A DNA stretch of 64,000 bases, from assembly GCA_046290575.1 (NCBI GenBank), contig JBKAGX010000002.1, positions 310,001 to 374,000 of the forward strand, written 5' to 3'. A program made the position numbers and the translations under genes. Shown piece by piece: positions 7,732 through 16,718 of the stretch. This stretch comes from JANQQJ01 sp046290575 (GTDB lineage: Bacteria > Pseudomonadota > Alphaproteobacteria > SMXS01). The notes beneath the pieces were generated by a model. That model was not told the origin of the DNA. It worked only from the letters and a program-made list of their open reading frames with translations, and made no database searches. How positions within the stretch are numbered: position 1 is the first letter of the stretch; each line of letters opens with the position of its first letter.

Positions 7732-10398
7732 ATGACCCAGTGGATCTATAATTTCGGCGGTGGCACAGCCGAGGGCGCGGCCGAGATGCGCGACCTGCTG
7801 GGCGGCAAGGGCGCCAATCTGGCGGAAATGAGTAATCTGGGCCTGCCGGTGCCGCCGGGGTTTACGATCTCGACCGAGGTCTGCAACGCCTATTTCGCCA
7901 ATGGTCAGAGCTATCCCGATGGCATGGAAGAGCAGCTGACAGCTGCGCTGGCCAAAGTCGAAGAGATTGTCGGCGCCAAATTCGGCGATACAGCCAATCC
8001 GTTGCTGGTGTCGGTCCGGTCCGGTGCGCGTGCGTCGATGCCGGGCATGATGGATACGGTGCTCAATCTGGGACTCAACGATGAGACGGTGGCGGGCCTC
8101 GCCGCGCTTAGCGGCGATGAGCGCTTCGCCTATGATAGCTACCGCCGCTTCATCCAGATGTATGCCGATGTGGTCCTCGAAGTCGATCACTACTTCTTTG
8201 AGGAAATCCTTGAAATCCATAAGGAAACCAAGGGCATCGTTCTCGATACCGACCTTACGGTTGATGATCTCAAAGAGATCGTTGAAGCCTATAAGGACAA
8301 GGTCGAAGAAGAATTGGGCCAACCCTTCCCGACCGACCCGAAGGCCCAGCTGTGGGGCGCCATCGGGGCGGTGTTCGACTCCTGGCAAAATGAACGCGCC
8401 AGCGTCTATCGCCGGCTGCACGACATCCCCGAGGCATGGGGCACCGCCGTCAACGTACAAGCGATGGTGTTCGGCAATATGGGTGAGGACTCGGCCACCG
8501 GCGTTGCTTTCACGCGCAACCCGTCGACGGGCGCGAAGGAGCTCTACGGCGAATATCTGATCAATGCCCAGGGCGAGGATGTGGTCGCGGGCATCCGCAC
8601 GCCCTTGCACATCACCACGGCGGCCCGTGTCTCTGCGGGCGATGAGGGCCAGTCCATGGAAGAGGCGCTGCCGGGCGTCTTTGGCCAGCTCAGGGACATC
8701 ATGGCGCGGTTGGAAGGCCACTACCGCGACATGCAGGACATCGAGTTTACCGTCCAGCAGGGGCGGTTGTGGATGCTGCAAACCCGCTCGGGCAAGCGCA
8801 CCGCGTCATCGGCGCTGAAGATCGCCGTCGATATGGCCAATGAAGGCCTGATTACCCAGCAGGAAGCGCTGGGCCGTATCGATCCGGAAGCGCTTGACCA
8901 GATGCTGCACCCGACGCTCGACCCGGATGCCGAACGCGATGTCATCACCAAGGGCCTGCCCGCGTCACCCGGCGCGGCCAGCGGCGTCATCGTCTTTGAT
9001 TCCGATGAAGCCGAACGCATGGCGCATACAGGCCAGGACGTCATCCTGGTGCGGATTGAGACCAGCCCGGAAGACATCCACGGCATGCACGCCGCCAAGG
9101 GCATCCTCACCAGCCGTGGGGGAATGACCAGCCACGCTGCCGTGGTCGCCCGGGGCATGGGCCGCCCTTGCGTCTCTGGCGCCGGCACGCTGCGGATCGA
9201 CTACAAGGCTGCGACGCTCTCAGTGCTGGGCGAGCACCTGAAGGCAGGTGATACCATCACCATCGACGGATCGACCGGTGAGGTGATGAAGGGTGCGGTG
9301 CCGACCATTAACCCCGAACTCTCGGGCGATTTTTCCACTTTGATGGGCTGGGCCGACAATGTCCGGCGGATGACTGTGCGCGCCAATGCAGAAACTCCGC
9401 ATGATGCGCAGACCGCGCGTGATTTCGGTGCAGAGGGCATCGGGCTTTGCCGGACGGAACACATGTTTTTTGATGCCGAGCGGATTACCGCAATGCGCGA
9501 AATGATTCTGTCGGAAACCGAGGCCGAACGCCGCGCGGCGCTGGACAAGCTGTTGCCGATGCAGCGGCAGGACTTTGTGGAGATTTTCAAGATCATGCGG
9601 GGCCTGCCGGTCACCATTCGGCTGCTCGACCCGCCGCTGCATGAGTTCCTGCCCAAGACGGACGAAGAACTGCAGGAGATTGCCGAGACGGTGGGCGTCT
9701 CCGTCGCGAACATTCGCAAGCGTGCCAACGAGCTGGTCGAGTTCAACCCGATGCTGGGCCATCGCGGTTGTCGGCTGGGGATTTCCTATCCTGAAATCTA
9801 TGAGATGCAGGCGCGCGCGATTTTCGAAGGGGTGAAAGCCGTTGCCGATGAAACCGGTGAAACGGTGATCCCGGAGATCATGATCCCGCTGGTTGGCTCC
9901 AGGCGCGAGCTCGAGATCCTCAAGGCGCGGATCGATGCGCTGGCGGCCGAAGTGGGGCTTGATCAGTCAGCCTATATCGTCGGCACGATGATCGAGCTGC
10001 CGCGCGCGGCGCTATTGGCCGGCGAAATCGCCGAGGAAGCGGCTTTTTTCAGCTTTGGCACCAACGATCTGACGCAGACCACCTATGGTCTCAGCCGTGA
10101 CGATTCAGCGAGTTTTCTGGAGGACTATATCCGCGCCGGTATCTTTGAGCGGGACCCGTTTGTGACCCTTGACCGCGAGGGCGTCGGCCAGCTGGTCAAG
10201 CTGGGCGCAGAACGGGGCCGGAAAACCCGCGCGGACATCAAGCTGGGCATCTGCGGCGAACATGGCGGCGATCCGTCGTCGATTGATTTCTGCGAGAGTA
10301 TCGGCCTCGATTACGTCTCCTGTTCACCCTACCGCGTGCCCATCGCAAGGCTGGCTGCGGCCCAGGCTGTCCTCGCCAACGCGCCGGACCGGGATTAG
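7732..10398 (+). CDS. ppdK: Pyruvate, phosphate dikinase
   Basis: A protein of 888 residues, full length for the family. It interconverts pyruvate, ATP and phosphate with phosphoenolpyruvate, AMP and pyrophosphate in the cytoplasm. It begins with the ATP-grasp nucleotide-binding region (FGGGTAEGAAEMRDLLGGKG). The phosphorylated histidine is His468 in the swivel-domain motif GGMTSHAAVVARGMGRP. The C-terminal TIM-barrel PEP domain ends with the catalytic Cys841 in GICGEHGGDP. It is preceded by the palindromic spacer element and followed two bases later by meaB. Confidence 0.97.
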   Translation: MTQWIYNFGGGTAEGAAEMRDLLGGKGANLAEMSNLGLPVPPGFTISTEVCNAYFANGQSYPDGMEEQLTAALAKVEEIVGAKFGDTANPLLVSVRSGARASMPGMMDTVLNLGLNDETVAGLAALSGDERFAYDSYRRFIQMYADVVLEVDHYFFEEILEIHKETKGIVLDTDLTVDDLKEIVEAYKDKVEEELGQPFPTDPKAQLWGAIGAVFDSWQNERASVYRRLHDIPEAWGTAVNVQAMVFGNMGEDSATGVAFTRNPSTGAKELYGEYLINAQGEDVVAGIRTPLHITTAARVSAGDEGQSMEEALPGVFGQLRDIMARLEGHYRDMQDIEFTVQQGRLWMLQTRSGKRTASSALKIAVDMANEGLITQQEALGRIDPEALDQMLHPTLDPDAERDVITKGLPASPGAASGVIVFDSDEAERMAHTGQDVILVRIETSPEDIHGMHAAKGILTSRGGMTSHAAVVARGMGRPCVSGAGTLRIDYKAATLSVLGEHLKAGDTITIDGSTGEVMKGAVPTINPELSGDFSTLMGWADNVRRMTVRANAETPHDAQTARDFGAEGIGLCRTEHMFFDAERITAMREMILSETEAERRAALDKLLPMQRQDFVEIFKIMRGLPVTIRLLDPPLHEFLPKTDEELQEIAETVGVSVANIRKRANELVEFNPMLGHRGCRLGISYPEIYEMQARAIFEGVKAVADETGETVIPEIMIPLVGSRRELEILKARIDALAAEVGLDQSAYIVGTMIELPRAALLAGEIAEEAAFFSFGTNDLTQTTYGLSRDDSASFLEDYIRAGIFERDPFVTLDREGVGQLVKLGAERGRKTRADIKLGICGEHGGDPSSIDFCESIGLDYVSCSPYRVPIARLAAAQAVLANAPDRD

Positions 10399-10400
10399 GG

Positions 10401-11327
10401 TTGCCTGGCGTTCCCAGCTTCGAAGACCTTCGCGCGGGCGGGAAGCCGGCCCTCGCCAGGGCGCTTTCAGCCATCGAACGCGATCCGGACGACCCGAATG
10501 TCGTCGCCTTGCTTGATCAAGCCTGGGCGGCGCCGCGCGCCCATGTGATCGGGCTGACGGGTCCGCCTGGCGTCGGCAAGTCCACCCTGACATCGGTGTT
10601 GATCAAATCATGGCGCTCAAAGGGCGCCACAGTCGGGGTGATTGCCGTCGACCCATCCTCAAAACGCTCGGGCGGGGCGCTGCTGGGCGACAGAACGCGG
10701 CTTGCGACAGACCCGGAGGATACCGGTGTCTTTGTCCGGTCGATGGCCGCGCGAGACCGTCTGGGCGGGCTGGCCGGATTGACTCATGCGGCCATGGTGC
10801 TGATGCGGGCCGTGTTTGATTATGTGCTGGTGGAAACCGTTGGTGTCGGCCAGTCGGAGACCGACGTGGTGCGTGTCGCGGACACAGTCGTTCTCTGCAT
10901 CCAGCCCGGATCCGGCGACAGCCTGCAGTTCATGAAGGCGGGTATCATGGAGGTGCCGCATATCGTGCTCGTGACCAAGGCTGATCTTGGCGCGGCGGCG
11001 CAACGGGCTCGGGCGGATGTGGAAGGCGCGCTTTCCCTGGCGGAAGAACAGTCAGACTGGACTGTGCCGGTTCTGATGGCATCCGCGACCACAGGGATGG
11101 GTTTGACCGAAATGACAGTGGCGCTTGAGAACCGCTGGTCGTGGCTATCAGTTGAAGAGCGGCTCGCCTTGGCACGCCGGGACCAGGATCAGGCCTGGCT
11201 GGAAGAGGCCATCCGAGAGCGCTTTGGGCGAAATGGGATTAAACGGCTCGGCGGCAAGTTGACCGACGATACGGGTTCCCCATTTCTACGGCAGGCAGAA
11301 CTTTCGAAGGATCTAGGCCGCCATTGA
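10401..11327 (+). CDS. meaB: MeaB/ArgK-family GTPase (methylmalonyl-CoA mutase chaperone)
   Basis: A G3E-family GTPase of 308 residues with the P-loop GPPGVGKS at residues 54-61 and the family signature DPSSKRSGGALLGDRTR. A second conserved stretch is VETVGVGQSETDV. MeaB proteins protect and reload cobalamin in methylmalonyl-CoA mutase or related acyl-CoA mutases. The start is a TTG two bases after the ppdK stop, so it appears to belong to the same transcript. No mutase gene is present in this window, so the client enzyme must be elsewhere. Confidence 0.9.
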   Translation: MPGVPSFEDLRAGGKPALARALSAIERDPDDPNVVALLDQAWAAPRAHVIGLTGPPGVGKSTLTSVLIKSWRSKGATVGVIAVDPSSKRSGGALLGDRTRLATDPEDTGVFVRSMAARDRLGGLAGLTHAAMVLMRAVFDYVLVETVGVGQSETDVVRVADTVVLCIQPGSGDSLQFMKAGIMEVPHIVLVTKADLGAAAQRARADVEGALSLAEEQSDWTVPVLMASATTGMGLTEMTVALENRWSWLSVEERLALARRDQDQAWLEEAIRERFGRNGIKRLGGKLTDDTGSPFLRQAELSKDLGRH

Positions 11328-11417
11328 GATCAGAACGAAGGCCGCCAGAATGCCGACGCCAACAATGATCCAGAGAACCTTTTCACGATTTTTGTTCTTC
11401 TTCCTGCGCGATGCCAT
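11313..11417 (-). CDS. Small single-span membrane protein, 34 residues
   Basis: The minus strand encodes a start, a lysine/arginine-rich N-terminus (MASRRKKNKNREK) and then one hydrophobic span (VLWIIVGVGILAAFVLIS) before a TAG stop. The composition, basic cytoplasmic end followed by one helix, is what a real small membrane protein looks like. It overlaps the last 15 bases of the convergent meaB. No strong ribosome binding site is visible; the nearest purine run is AGGGA about 14 bases upstream. Function unknown. Its short length makes the call uncertain. Confidence 0.5.
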   Translation of the reverse strand: MASRRKKNKNREKVLWIIVGVGILAAFVLISMAA

Positions 11418-11430
11418 CTTGCCGAAATCC

Positions 11431-12456
11431 CTATTGCGAAGACCCGACTGTAGCCTGTTGGTGCGGCCGGGTTAAGAGGGTGCGCTGCATAAAAGCCCGC
11501 AATCGCTCCCGTGAATCAATCTGTGCCGGCTCGCTGAACTGGACATAAGCCTTGTGCGACCACGTGGCGCATAGATCGAGCGCTGAACGGAGTGTGTTGC
11601 CCCTGATCCGGATACGGGACCGCATCTCGGTGAACACTTCCGGCTCGGTCTCCGCGATGAAGCAGTCACGCGGCAGTTCGCCATAGACGGGTAGATCACC
11701 GACCATTTCCAGAAACGGGTGCGGATATTCAAACGCATGTCCGGCGTCAGGATAGGTGATCATCTCAATATCCGTGTCCGGGTTGGAGAGCGCCCAGCGC
11801 TCAACCAGTTTCTCGCACAAATCAGCCGGGGTCACGAGATCGTTCTCGCCGCTCATCACCAGGATCGGGCTGCCAGTCGTCTTGTGGTTGATGAAAGCAA
11901 AACCGCACCATGGGTAATAGCCGACATGGGCCGCGAACCGGTTATCGCCATGCGCCAGCCGGTCGCGGTAGCGTGTCAGGCCGGCAAGCAGAGTGGGCGT
12001 CGCCCCTTTCGAAAACCCCATGGCCGCGATTCGGTTGGCGTCGATATTCGGATGCTCGCTGAGATAGTTCAGGCCGGCAAACGCGTCCGCGAGGATCGAT
12101 CCTTCTGACACCAGCGATTGGTCACCCACCGTGTTCTTGACGTTGCGCGGTGAAAAACTGTCGATCGCGAGAACAGCGATGCCCCATTCATTGAGCAACC
12201 TGGCGTAGAACCAGTCCTGGCTGCCCTGACCGACGCCCGAATGCAGCATCACGACAGCGGGTACGCGGCCTGACCCCAGATGGTGCGGCAGCATCAGGCT
12301 GCCTTTGACATATTGCAGGTCGCCTTCGGTCGGAATCCCGACCTCGTCGATAAAGCCATGCGTCCAGCTCATCAGCGCGACATCCTGCCGGTTGGATGGG
12401 GCGCCATGGGCGCAGCCGGCAAGCGCCGCTATCAACAGCAGGGCTGTCCAGCGCAT
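11431..12456 (-). CDS. Lipoprotein of the dienelactone hydrolase-like alpha/beta hydrolase family
   Basis: A protein of 341 residues with a lipoprotein signal peptide: MRWTALLLIAALAGC has the lipobox LAGC, predicting lipidation at Cys15. The body is an alpha/beta hydrolase of the dienelactone hydrolase type, with the nucleophile elbow MGFSKGATP (serine in place of the cysteine of true dienelactone hydrolases) and a late histidine in DAGHAFEYPHPF. Substrate unknown. It starts two bases after the tag stop and is the third gene of a ygfZ-tag-hydrolase operon. Confidence 0.82.
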   Translation of the reverse strand: MRWTALLLIAALAGCAHGAPSNRQDVALMSWTHGFIDEVGIPTEGDLQYVKGSLMLPHHLGSGRVPAVVMLHSGVGQGSQDWFYARLLNEWGIAVLAIDSFSPRNVKNTVGDQSLVSEGSILADAFAGLNYLSEHPNIDANRIAAMGFSKGATPTLLAGLTRYRDRLAHGDNRFAAHVGYYPWCGFAFINHKTTGSPILVMSGENDLVTPADLCEKLVERWALSNPDTDIEMITYPDAGHAFEYPHPFLEMVGDLPVYGELPRDCFIAETEPEVFTEMRSRIRIRGNTLRSALDLCATWSHKAYVQFSEPAQIDSRERLRAFMQRTLLTRPHQQATVGSSQ

Positions 12457-12458
12457 CT

Positions 12459-13028
12459 TCAGGTCAGGCTCTCGTACCGGAAACAGTTCGTCGTGTGATC
12501 ATTCACCATACCGACCGCCTGCATAAAGGCATAGCAAATCGTTGGGCCGCAGAACTTGAAGCCTTCGGCCTTGAGGGCCTTGCTCATAGCCTCGCTTTCT
12601 TTTGTCTTTGCAGGGACTTGCGACAGGTTGCGCCAGTTGTTTTTCAGCACCTCGCCATCTGTGAACTGCCACAGGAAGCCAGCGAAGCCACCGTCGCGCT
12701 CCATCAGTCTCAGATAGGACCTTGCGTTGCCGATGGTGGCCTCGATCTTGCCACGATGGCGAATGATGCCCGCGTCCTGAAGCAATGAAACGATCTTGTC
12801 TTCGCCATAGCCAGCGATGATGTCAGGCCTGAAACCGTCAAAGGCCACGCGAAAATTTTCCCGCTTTTTCAGGATGGTGATCCAGGACAGGCCGGCCTGA
12901 AAGCCGTCGAGAATCAGTTTTTCGAACAGTGCCCGGTCATCCCGCTCGGCCACGCCCCATTCGGTGTCATGGTAGTCTTGATAGAGCGGGTCGTCGCCGA
13001 CCCAGCCGCATCTTTTCGGTTCGCTCAA
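12459..13028 (-). CDS. tag: DNA-3-methyladenine glycosylase I
   Basis: A protein of 189 residues, the normal Tag length. It removes 3-methyladenine from alkylated DNA as the first step of base excision repair. The N-terminus RCGWVGDDPLYQDYHDTEWG carries the zinc-binding Cys7 and His19, and the second pair is in the C-terminal HTTNCF. The stretch FQAGLSWITILKKRENFR is typical of the helix-hairpin-helix core. The start overlaps the ygfZ stop by four bases. Confidence 0.95.
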   Translation of the reverse strand: MSEPKRCGWVGDDPLYQDYHDTEWGVAERDDRALFEKLILDGFQAGLSWITILKKRENFRVAFDGFRPDIIAGYGEDKIVSLLQDAGIIRHRGKIEATIGNARSYLRLMERDGGFAGFLWQFTDGEVLKNNWRNLSQVPAKTKESEAMSKALKAEGFKFCGPTICYAFMQAVGMVNDHTTNCFRYESLT

Positions 13029-13882
13029 GAGACAGGGTGCTCCACCTTCAGGCCGCCGGATCCCGCCACCATGAGGAGCCCTTCTTCGGCAGCGCGATTG
13101 ACATCTTCTATACGCAGCATGGCAATTGCTCTGTGCCCGGCGACCGACCGGACGTCGCCGATCGGCTTACCTTCCAGCGTAACCGGTGTGCCGGGCTGGA
13201 CGTCGGTATCGATCGAGACCGGGTAAAGCCGCCTGCGCACATTGCCGCGGTGCTTGGTTCGGGCAGTGAGTTCCTGACCGATATAGCAGCCCTTGGTAAA
13301 GGACACGCCATTGAGCCGTTCGAAATTCGCTTCCATCAGCAGTGTCTTGTCGACGATCAGATCGACCGTGCCATTGGGGACGGCTAACGCAACCCGCCGG
13401 TTTTCGTAGGCATCAAGGTCGCCGGCTTCACAGCCGATGTCGGCAAGGCTCATACCCCGGGGAAGCAGCGCGCGTTGGCCAAGAGCCGCTTCCCGCGGAT
13501 CACTGTAAATCAGGGCACCCTCTCGTTCGGTGACGCCATCAACCGGCGGGACGTCTGTCCCCGTGTCATAAAGAGCGGCGACCTGCCAGTCGTCGCTTGC
13601 GTCGGCGAGCAGCACATCCGCGCGCAGCTTGTACATCATAAGACGGCGCAGCAGATCGGGGAGCCGTTCTGCGCCTGTATCCAGAAGCACACCGTCGTCG
13701 GTTTCCAGCATGATGAAATCAAACAGATACTTGCCCTGTGGGGTCAACAGCGCCGCGTACACCGCCTGGTCGGGCGACAGATTATCCAGGTCGTTCGAGA
13801 CAAGATTCTGCAGGAAGTCGCGCCAATCGGTCCCACTGACGCTCAATACGCCTCTGTCTTGGAGAATGACGGCCGATGTCAT
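13025..13882 (-). CDS. ygfZ: Folate-binding protein YgfZ (iron-sulfur cluster / tRNA modification factor)
   Basis: A GcvT-like protein of 285 residues containing the signature KGCYIGQE at about residues 197-204. YgfZ binds tetrahydrofolate and supports maturation or repair of certain iron-sulfur enzymes, including MiaB. I chose the ATG at 13882 because GAGGA lies six bases upstream on the minus strand; a GTG start 30 bases earlier has no such site. It heads a tight operon with tag and the lipoprotein hydrolase and is divergent from lysE. Confidence 0.9.
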   Translation of the reverse strand: MTSAVILQDRGVLSVSGTDWRDFLQNLVSNDLDNLSPDQAVYAALLTPQGKYLFDFIMLETDDGVLLDTGAERLPDLLRRLMMYKLRADVLLADASDDWQVAALYDTGTDVPPVDGVTEREGALIYSDPREAALGQRALLPRGMSLADIGCEAGDLDAYENRRVALAVPNGTVDLIVDKTLLMEANFERLNGVSFTKGCYIGQELTARTKHRGNVRRRLYPVSIDTDVQPGTPVTLEGKPIGDVRSVAGHRAIAMLRIEDVNRAAEEGLLMVAGSGGLKVEHPVS

Positions 13883-14054
13883 TTTTTCCTCATGTTTTTG
13901 GGTTGCGGTCACTGGCCAGCGTCAACCACGTTCTGTAGAACAGGACTATCTGATATATGGCGCGATTGCCAATAGAGGACAGAAACCTTGCCGGCCTTTT
14001 TCCGCGGGTGTATGCGCGTCGCTCAACTCCTGCCAACAAGAAGCCTTATTGCCG

Positions 14055-14696
14055 ATGGATAGCCTCCCGCTTGTTTTGAAAGGGTTTTTGGTCGGTATTC
14101 TTGTTGCGGCGCCCATGGGGCCTGTAAACGTGCTCTGCATTCAAAAAGCGGTGACGCGTGGGCGTGTTGCCGGATTCCTGACCGGCCTGGGTGCAGCGTT
14201 CGGCGATGCGGTTTTTGCCGTTGTCGCCGCGCTGGGGCTAACAGCGGTCGCGGCCTTTATTGACAAGCATGAGATCTGGTTCCGTCTGCCCGGCGGCCTG
14301 TTGTTGCTTGTTCTCGCTGTCTTGCTGTGGCGGTCGCATCCGCATTTCGAGAGCGGCAGTGACGACAATAACGGGGCCAGCACCGGACTCTTTCGGTCAA
14401 TGACCGCAACGTTTCTGCTGACTGTGTCTAACCCGATCACGTTGGCGGGGTTCGCCACGCTGTTTGTTGCCTGGGGGCTTAGTACCGGGTTTGATGCGGT
14501 GGCGGCGGCGAATGTTGTGCTGGGTGTGTTTGCCGGTTCAGCGTTCTGGTGGGCGGCTCTGGCCCTGTTGGTCGGCCTGCTGCATGGCCATATCGAAGAC
14601 AAGCACCTGCTGCTGTTCAACCGGATCGCGGCCGTCGGTGTCGTCTGTTTCGGGATTTACGCCATTGATTCAGTGACACTGGAATTGATGGGCTAG
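14055..14696 (+). CDS. LysE/RhtB-family amino acid exporter
   Basis: A membrane protein of 213 residues with about six hydrophobic segments and the family N-terminus LVGILVAAPMGPVNVLCIQK (export signature PxGPV). Members export amino acids or related metabolites; the substrate here cannot be told. The long open frame beginning at 13629 is a shadow of ygfZ; the transporter begins at ATG 14055. Its TAG stop shares a CTAG tetranucleotide with the stop of the convergent cysQ. Confidence 0.87.
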   Translation: MDSLPLVLKGFLVGILVAAPMGPVNVLCIQKAVTRGRVAGFLTGLGAAFGDAVFAVVAALGLTAVAAFIDKHEIWFRLPGGLLLLVLAVLLWRSHPHFESGSDDNNGASTGLFRSMTATFLLTVSNPITLAGFATLFVAWGLSTGFDAVAAANVVLGVFAGSAFWWAALALLVGLLHGHIEDKHLLLFNRIAAVGVVCFGIYAIDSVTLELMG

Positions 14697-15466
14697 GTCT
14701 TCGCCACAAAATGCGGGTTTTCGAACTCCGGCTTACCGTAGCCAAGATCGTTTCCATCGAGATCCGTAACGCGTCCGCCGGCGCCACGCAGGACCGCGTG
14801 CCCGGCGGCGATATCCCACTCCATGGTGCGGCCCAGACGCGGGTATAGATCGGCTTCCCCGGCGGCCACCAGGCAGAGCTTCAGGGAGCTGCCGGCGGAG
14901 ACCAGCTCATTGACCTTGAACTGGCTGATATAGTCATCGGTTTCCGGGCTCCGATGGGACCGGCTGGCGACTACGGTCAGCCCCTCGGCCGGTTCCGGGC
15001 GCACCTTGATTGGGTTGGGCGGAGACCACTCGCCGCTCTGCTCCATTACCCGGCTCCAGGCGTGCCCGGTATAGCCTGAGAATTGCCGCTGGATCGCGGG
15101 GGCATAAACCGCGCCCAGCGTCGGCACGCCGTTCTCAATGAGGGCGATGTTGACGGTGAATTCACCATTGCGGCTGATAAATTCCTTGGTGCCGTCCAGT
15201 GGGTCGACCAGCCAGAACCGGCCGCCGGAAACATCGGGGATCCTGCCGGCGGCGACACTTTCTTCGGCGACGACGGGGATGTCCGGCGTGATCTCCGCCA
15301 ATCCCGCCAGGATAACCGCTTCAGCAGCCTCGTCCGCCTCTGTCACAGGCGATTCATCGTCCTTAGAGCGGACGTCGAAGTCGCTGTTGTAGATGGTCAA
15401 AATCGTCTCGCCAGCATCGCGGGCGAGCGCTTCGATTTGGTCGCAGAGCGTTGAATAATCAGTCAT
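14693..15466 (-). CDS. cysQ: 3'(2'),5'-bisphosphate nucleotidase
   Basis: An inositol monophosphatase-superfamily enzyme of 257 residues. The two metal-binding motifs are clear: DPLDGTKEFISRNGEFTVN and WDIAAGHAVLRGAGG. CysQ hydrolyses 3'-phosphoadenosine 5'-phosphate from sulfate assimilation and is cytoplasmic. The frame is open further upstream, but MTDYSTLCDQIEALARDAG is the normal N-terminus, so I place the start at 15466. Some CysQ homologues act on inositol or histidinol phosphates, so substrate is inferred. Confidence 0.9.
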   Translation of the reverse strand: MTDYSTLCDQIEALARDAGETILTIYNSDFDVRSKDDESPVTEADEAAEAVILAGLAEITPDIPVVAEESVAAGRIPDVSGGRFWLVDPLDGTKEFISRNGEFTVNIALIENGVPTLGAVYAPAIQRQFSGYTGHAWSRVMEQSGEWSPPNPIKVRPEPAEGLTVVASRSHRSPETDDYISQFKVNELVSAGSSLKLCLVAAGEADLYPRLGRTMEWDIAAGHAVLRGAGGRVTDLDGNDLGYGKPEFENPHFVAKT

Positions 15467-15528
15467 AGCGCGGGCGGTTATAGAAGGGCAGGCAGTCCAA
15501 GTCACGTCCGTATCCGTTCTTGCCTGGC

Positions 15529-15556
15529 TTGTTAGCGCGCCGATCATGGCTATATT
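15529..15556 (+). promoter_or_regulatory. Candidate sigma-70-like promoter for mnmA
   Basis: TTGTTA at 15529-15534 and TATATT at 15551-15556 are separated by 16 bases. The predicted transcript would begin close to the ATG at 15564, implying a leaderless or very short leader. Pattern match only. Confidence 0.35.
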
Positions 15557-15563
15557 GCGCCGC

Positions 15564-16718
15564 ATGAACACGACCGCAGTAGCATTGGATCTTGATCTCG
15601 GACTGAATCGCCCACCCGCGCAGTGCCGGGTCGTGGTGGCGATGTCCGGTGGTGTTGACAGTTCCGTAACCGCGGCGTTGCTGGCAGACGCCGGCTATGA
15701 CGTGGTTGGCGTGACGCTGCAGCTCTACGACCATGGCGCGGCGGTGAAGCGCAAGGGCGCCTGCTGTGCCGGTGCCGATATCTATGACGCCAAGCAGGTC
15801 GCCGAGCGGCTGGGCATCCCGCACTACGTTCTGGACTATGAAAGCCGGTTCCGGCAGTCGGTGATGGATGATTTCGCCGACAGCTATCTGCGGGGGGAAA
15901 CCCCGATCCCCTGTGTGCGTTGCAACCAGACGGTCAAATTCCGCGACCTGCTGGACACCGCGCGCGATCTGGGGGCCGATTGCCTGGCCACCGGTCATTA
16001 CATTCAGCGGGTGATCGGCCCGGACGGTCCCGAACTGCATCAGGCGGTCGATCCCAAAAAAGACCAGAGCTATTTTCTGTTTGCCACCACTCCCGAACAG
16101 CTGGACTACCTGCGCTTTCCCCTGGGCGGCCTCGACAAGGACGCGACGCGGGCGCTGGCCGCCCGCTTCGGCCTGGGCGTGGCTGACAAGCCGGACAGCC
16201 AGGACATCTGCTTCGTCCCCTCTGGCGATTATGCCGGGGTGATTGAAAAGCTGCGCCCGGGTGCGGCCGAACCCGGCCATATTGTCCATGTGGATGGCCG
16301 CGTGATCGGCGAGCATGAGGGCATCATTCACTACACCATCGGCCAGCGGCGCGGGCTGGGCATCGGCGGTGGTGTGACAGACGATAACAGCCCGCTTTAC
16401 GTGGTGCGGCTCGACCCGGACGCCAGGCAGGTGATCGTCGGCCCGCGCGATCAGTTGGGCGTGCGCGACATCTATGTCAAAGAGATGAACTGGCTGGCCG
16501 CGCCGATTACCGACGAGGGCATGGATGTTTCCGTCAAGGTGCGCTCGACGCGCCCGCCGTTGCCGGCGCGGATCAAGGATCTGGGTGCGGGCCGCGCGCT
16601 GGTGTCGCTGATCGACCCGGAAGAAGGCGTGGCTGCGGGCCAGGCCTGCGTGGTCTATGATGGGTCCCGCGTCCTCGGCGGCGGCTGGATTATGGGCGCG
16701 GAACGGGGGGAAATTTGA
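15564..16718 (+). CDS. mnmA: tRNA 2-thiouridylase MnmA
   Basis: A protein of 384 residues. It thiolates U34 of tRNA-Lys, -Glu and -Gln, using ATP to activate the base and sulfur from a persulfide relay. Visible motifs are the PP-loop SGGVDSS (residues 28-34), Cys120 in CVRCNQTVKF, and the second catalytic cysteine Cys216 in DSQDICFVPSGDY. I prefer ATG 15564 over ATG 15546 because the latter sits within the candidate -10 box. The last codons run into an FRG-domain gene whose TTG start overlaps the mnmA stop; the C-terminus may have been altered by that insertion. Confidence 0.95.
   Translation: MNTTAVALDLDLGLNRPPAQCRVVVAMSGGVDSSVTAALLADAGYDVVGVTLQLYDHGAAVKRKGACCAGADIYDAKQVAERLGIPHYVLDYESRFRQSVMDDFADSYLRGETPIPCVRCNQTVKFRDLLDTARDLGADCLATGHYIQRVIGPDGPELHQAVDPKKDQSYFLFATTPEQLDYLRFPLGGLDKDATRALAARFGLGVADKPDSQDICFVPSGDYAGVIEKLRPGAAEPGHIVHVDGRVIGEHEGIIHYTIGQRRGLGIGGGVTDDNSPLYVVRLDPDARQVIVGPRDQLGVRDIYVKEMNWLAAPITDEGMDVSVKVRSTRPPLPARIKDLGAGRALVSLIDPEEGVAAGQACVVYDGSRVLGGGWIMGAERGEI
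16695..16709. repeat. Left copy of 15-bp direct repeat flanking the FRG gene
   Basis: GGCGCGGAACGGGGG lies inside the last codons of mnmA. The identical 15-mer recurs at 17821-17835, just before the SDR start, 1126 bases away. The G-run of this copy lies about four bases before the FRG TTG start and can serve as its ribosome binding site. Confidence 0.85.

Noticed and set aside
7538..7732. 64-codon open frame between glyS and ppdK
   Set aside because: It consists of the palindromic repeat element and shows no protein-like composition.
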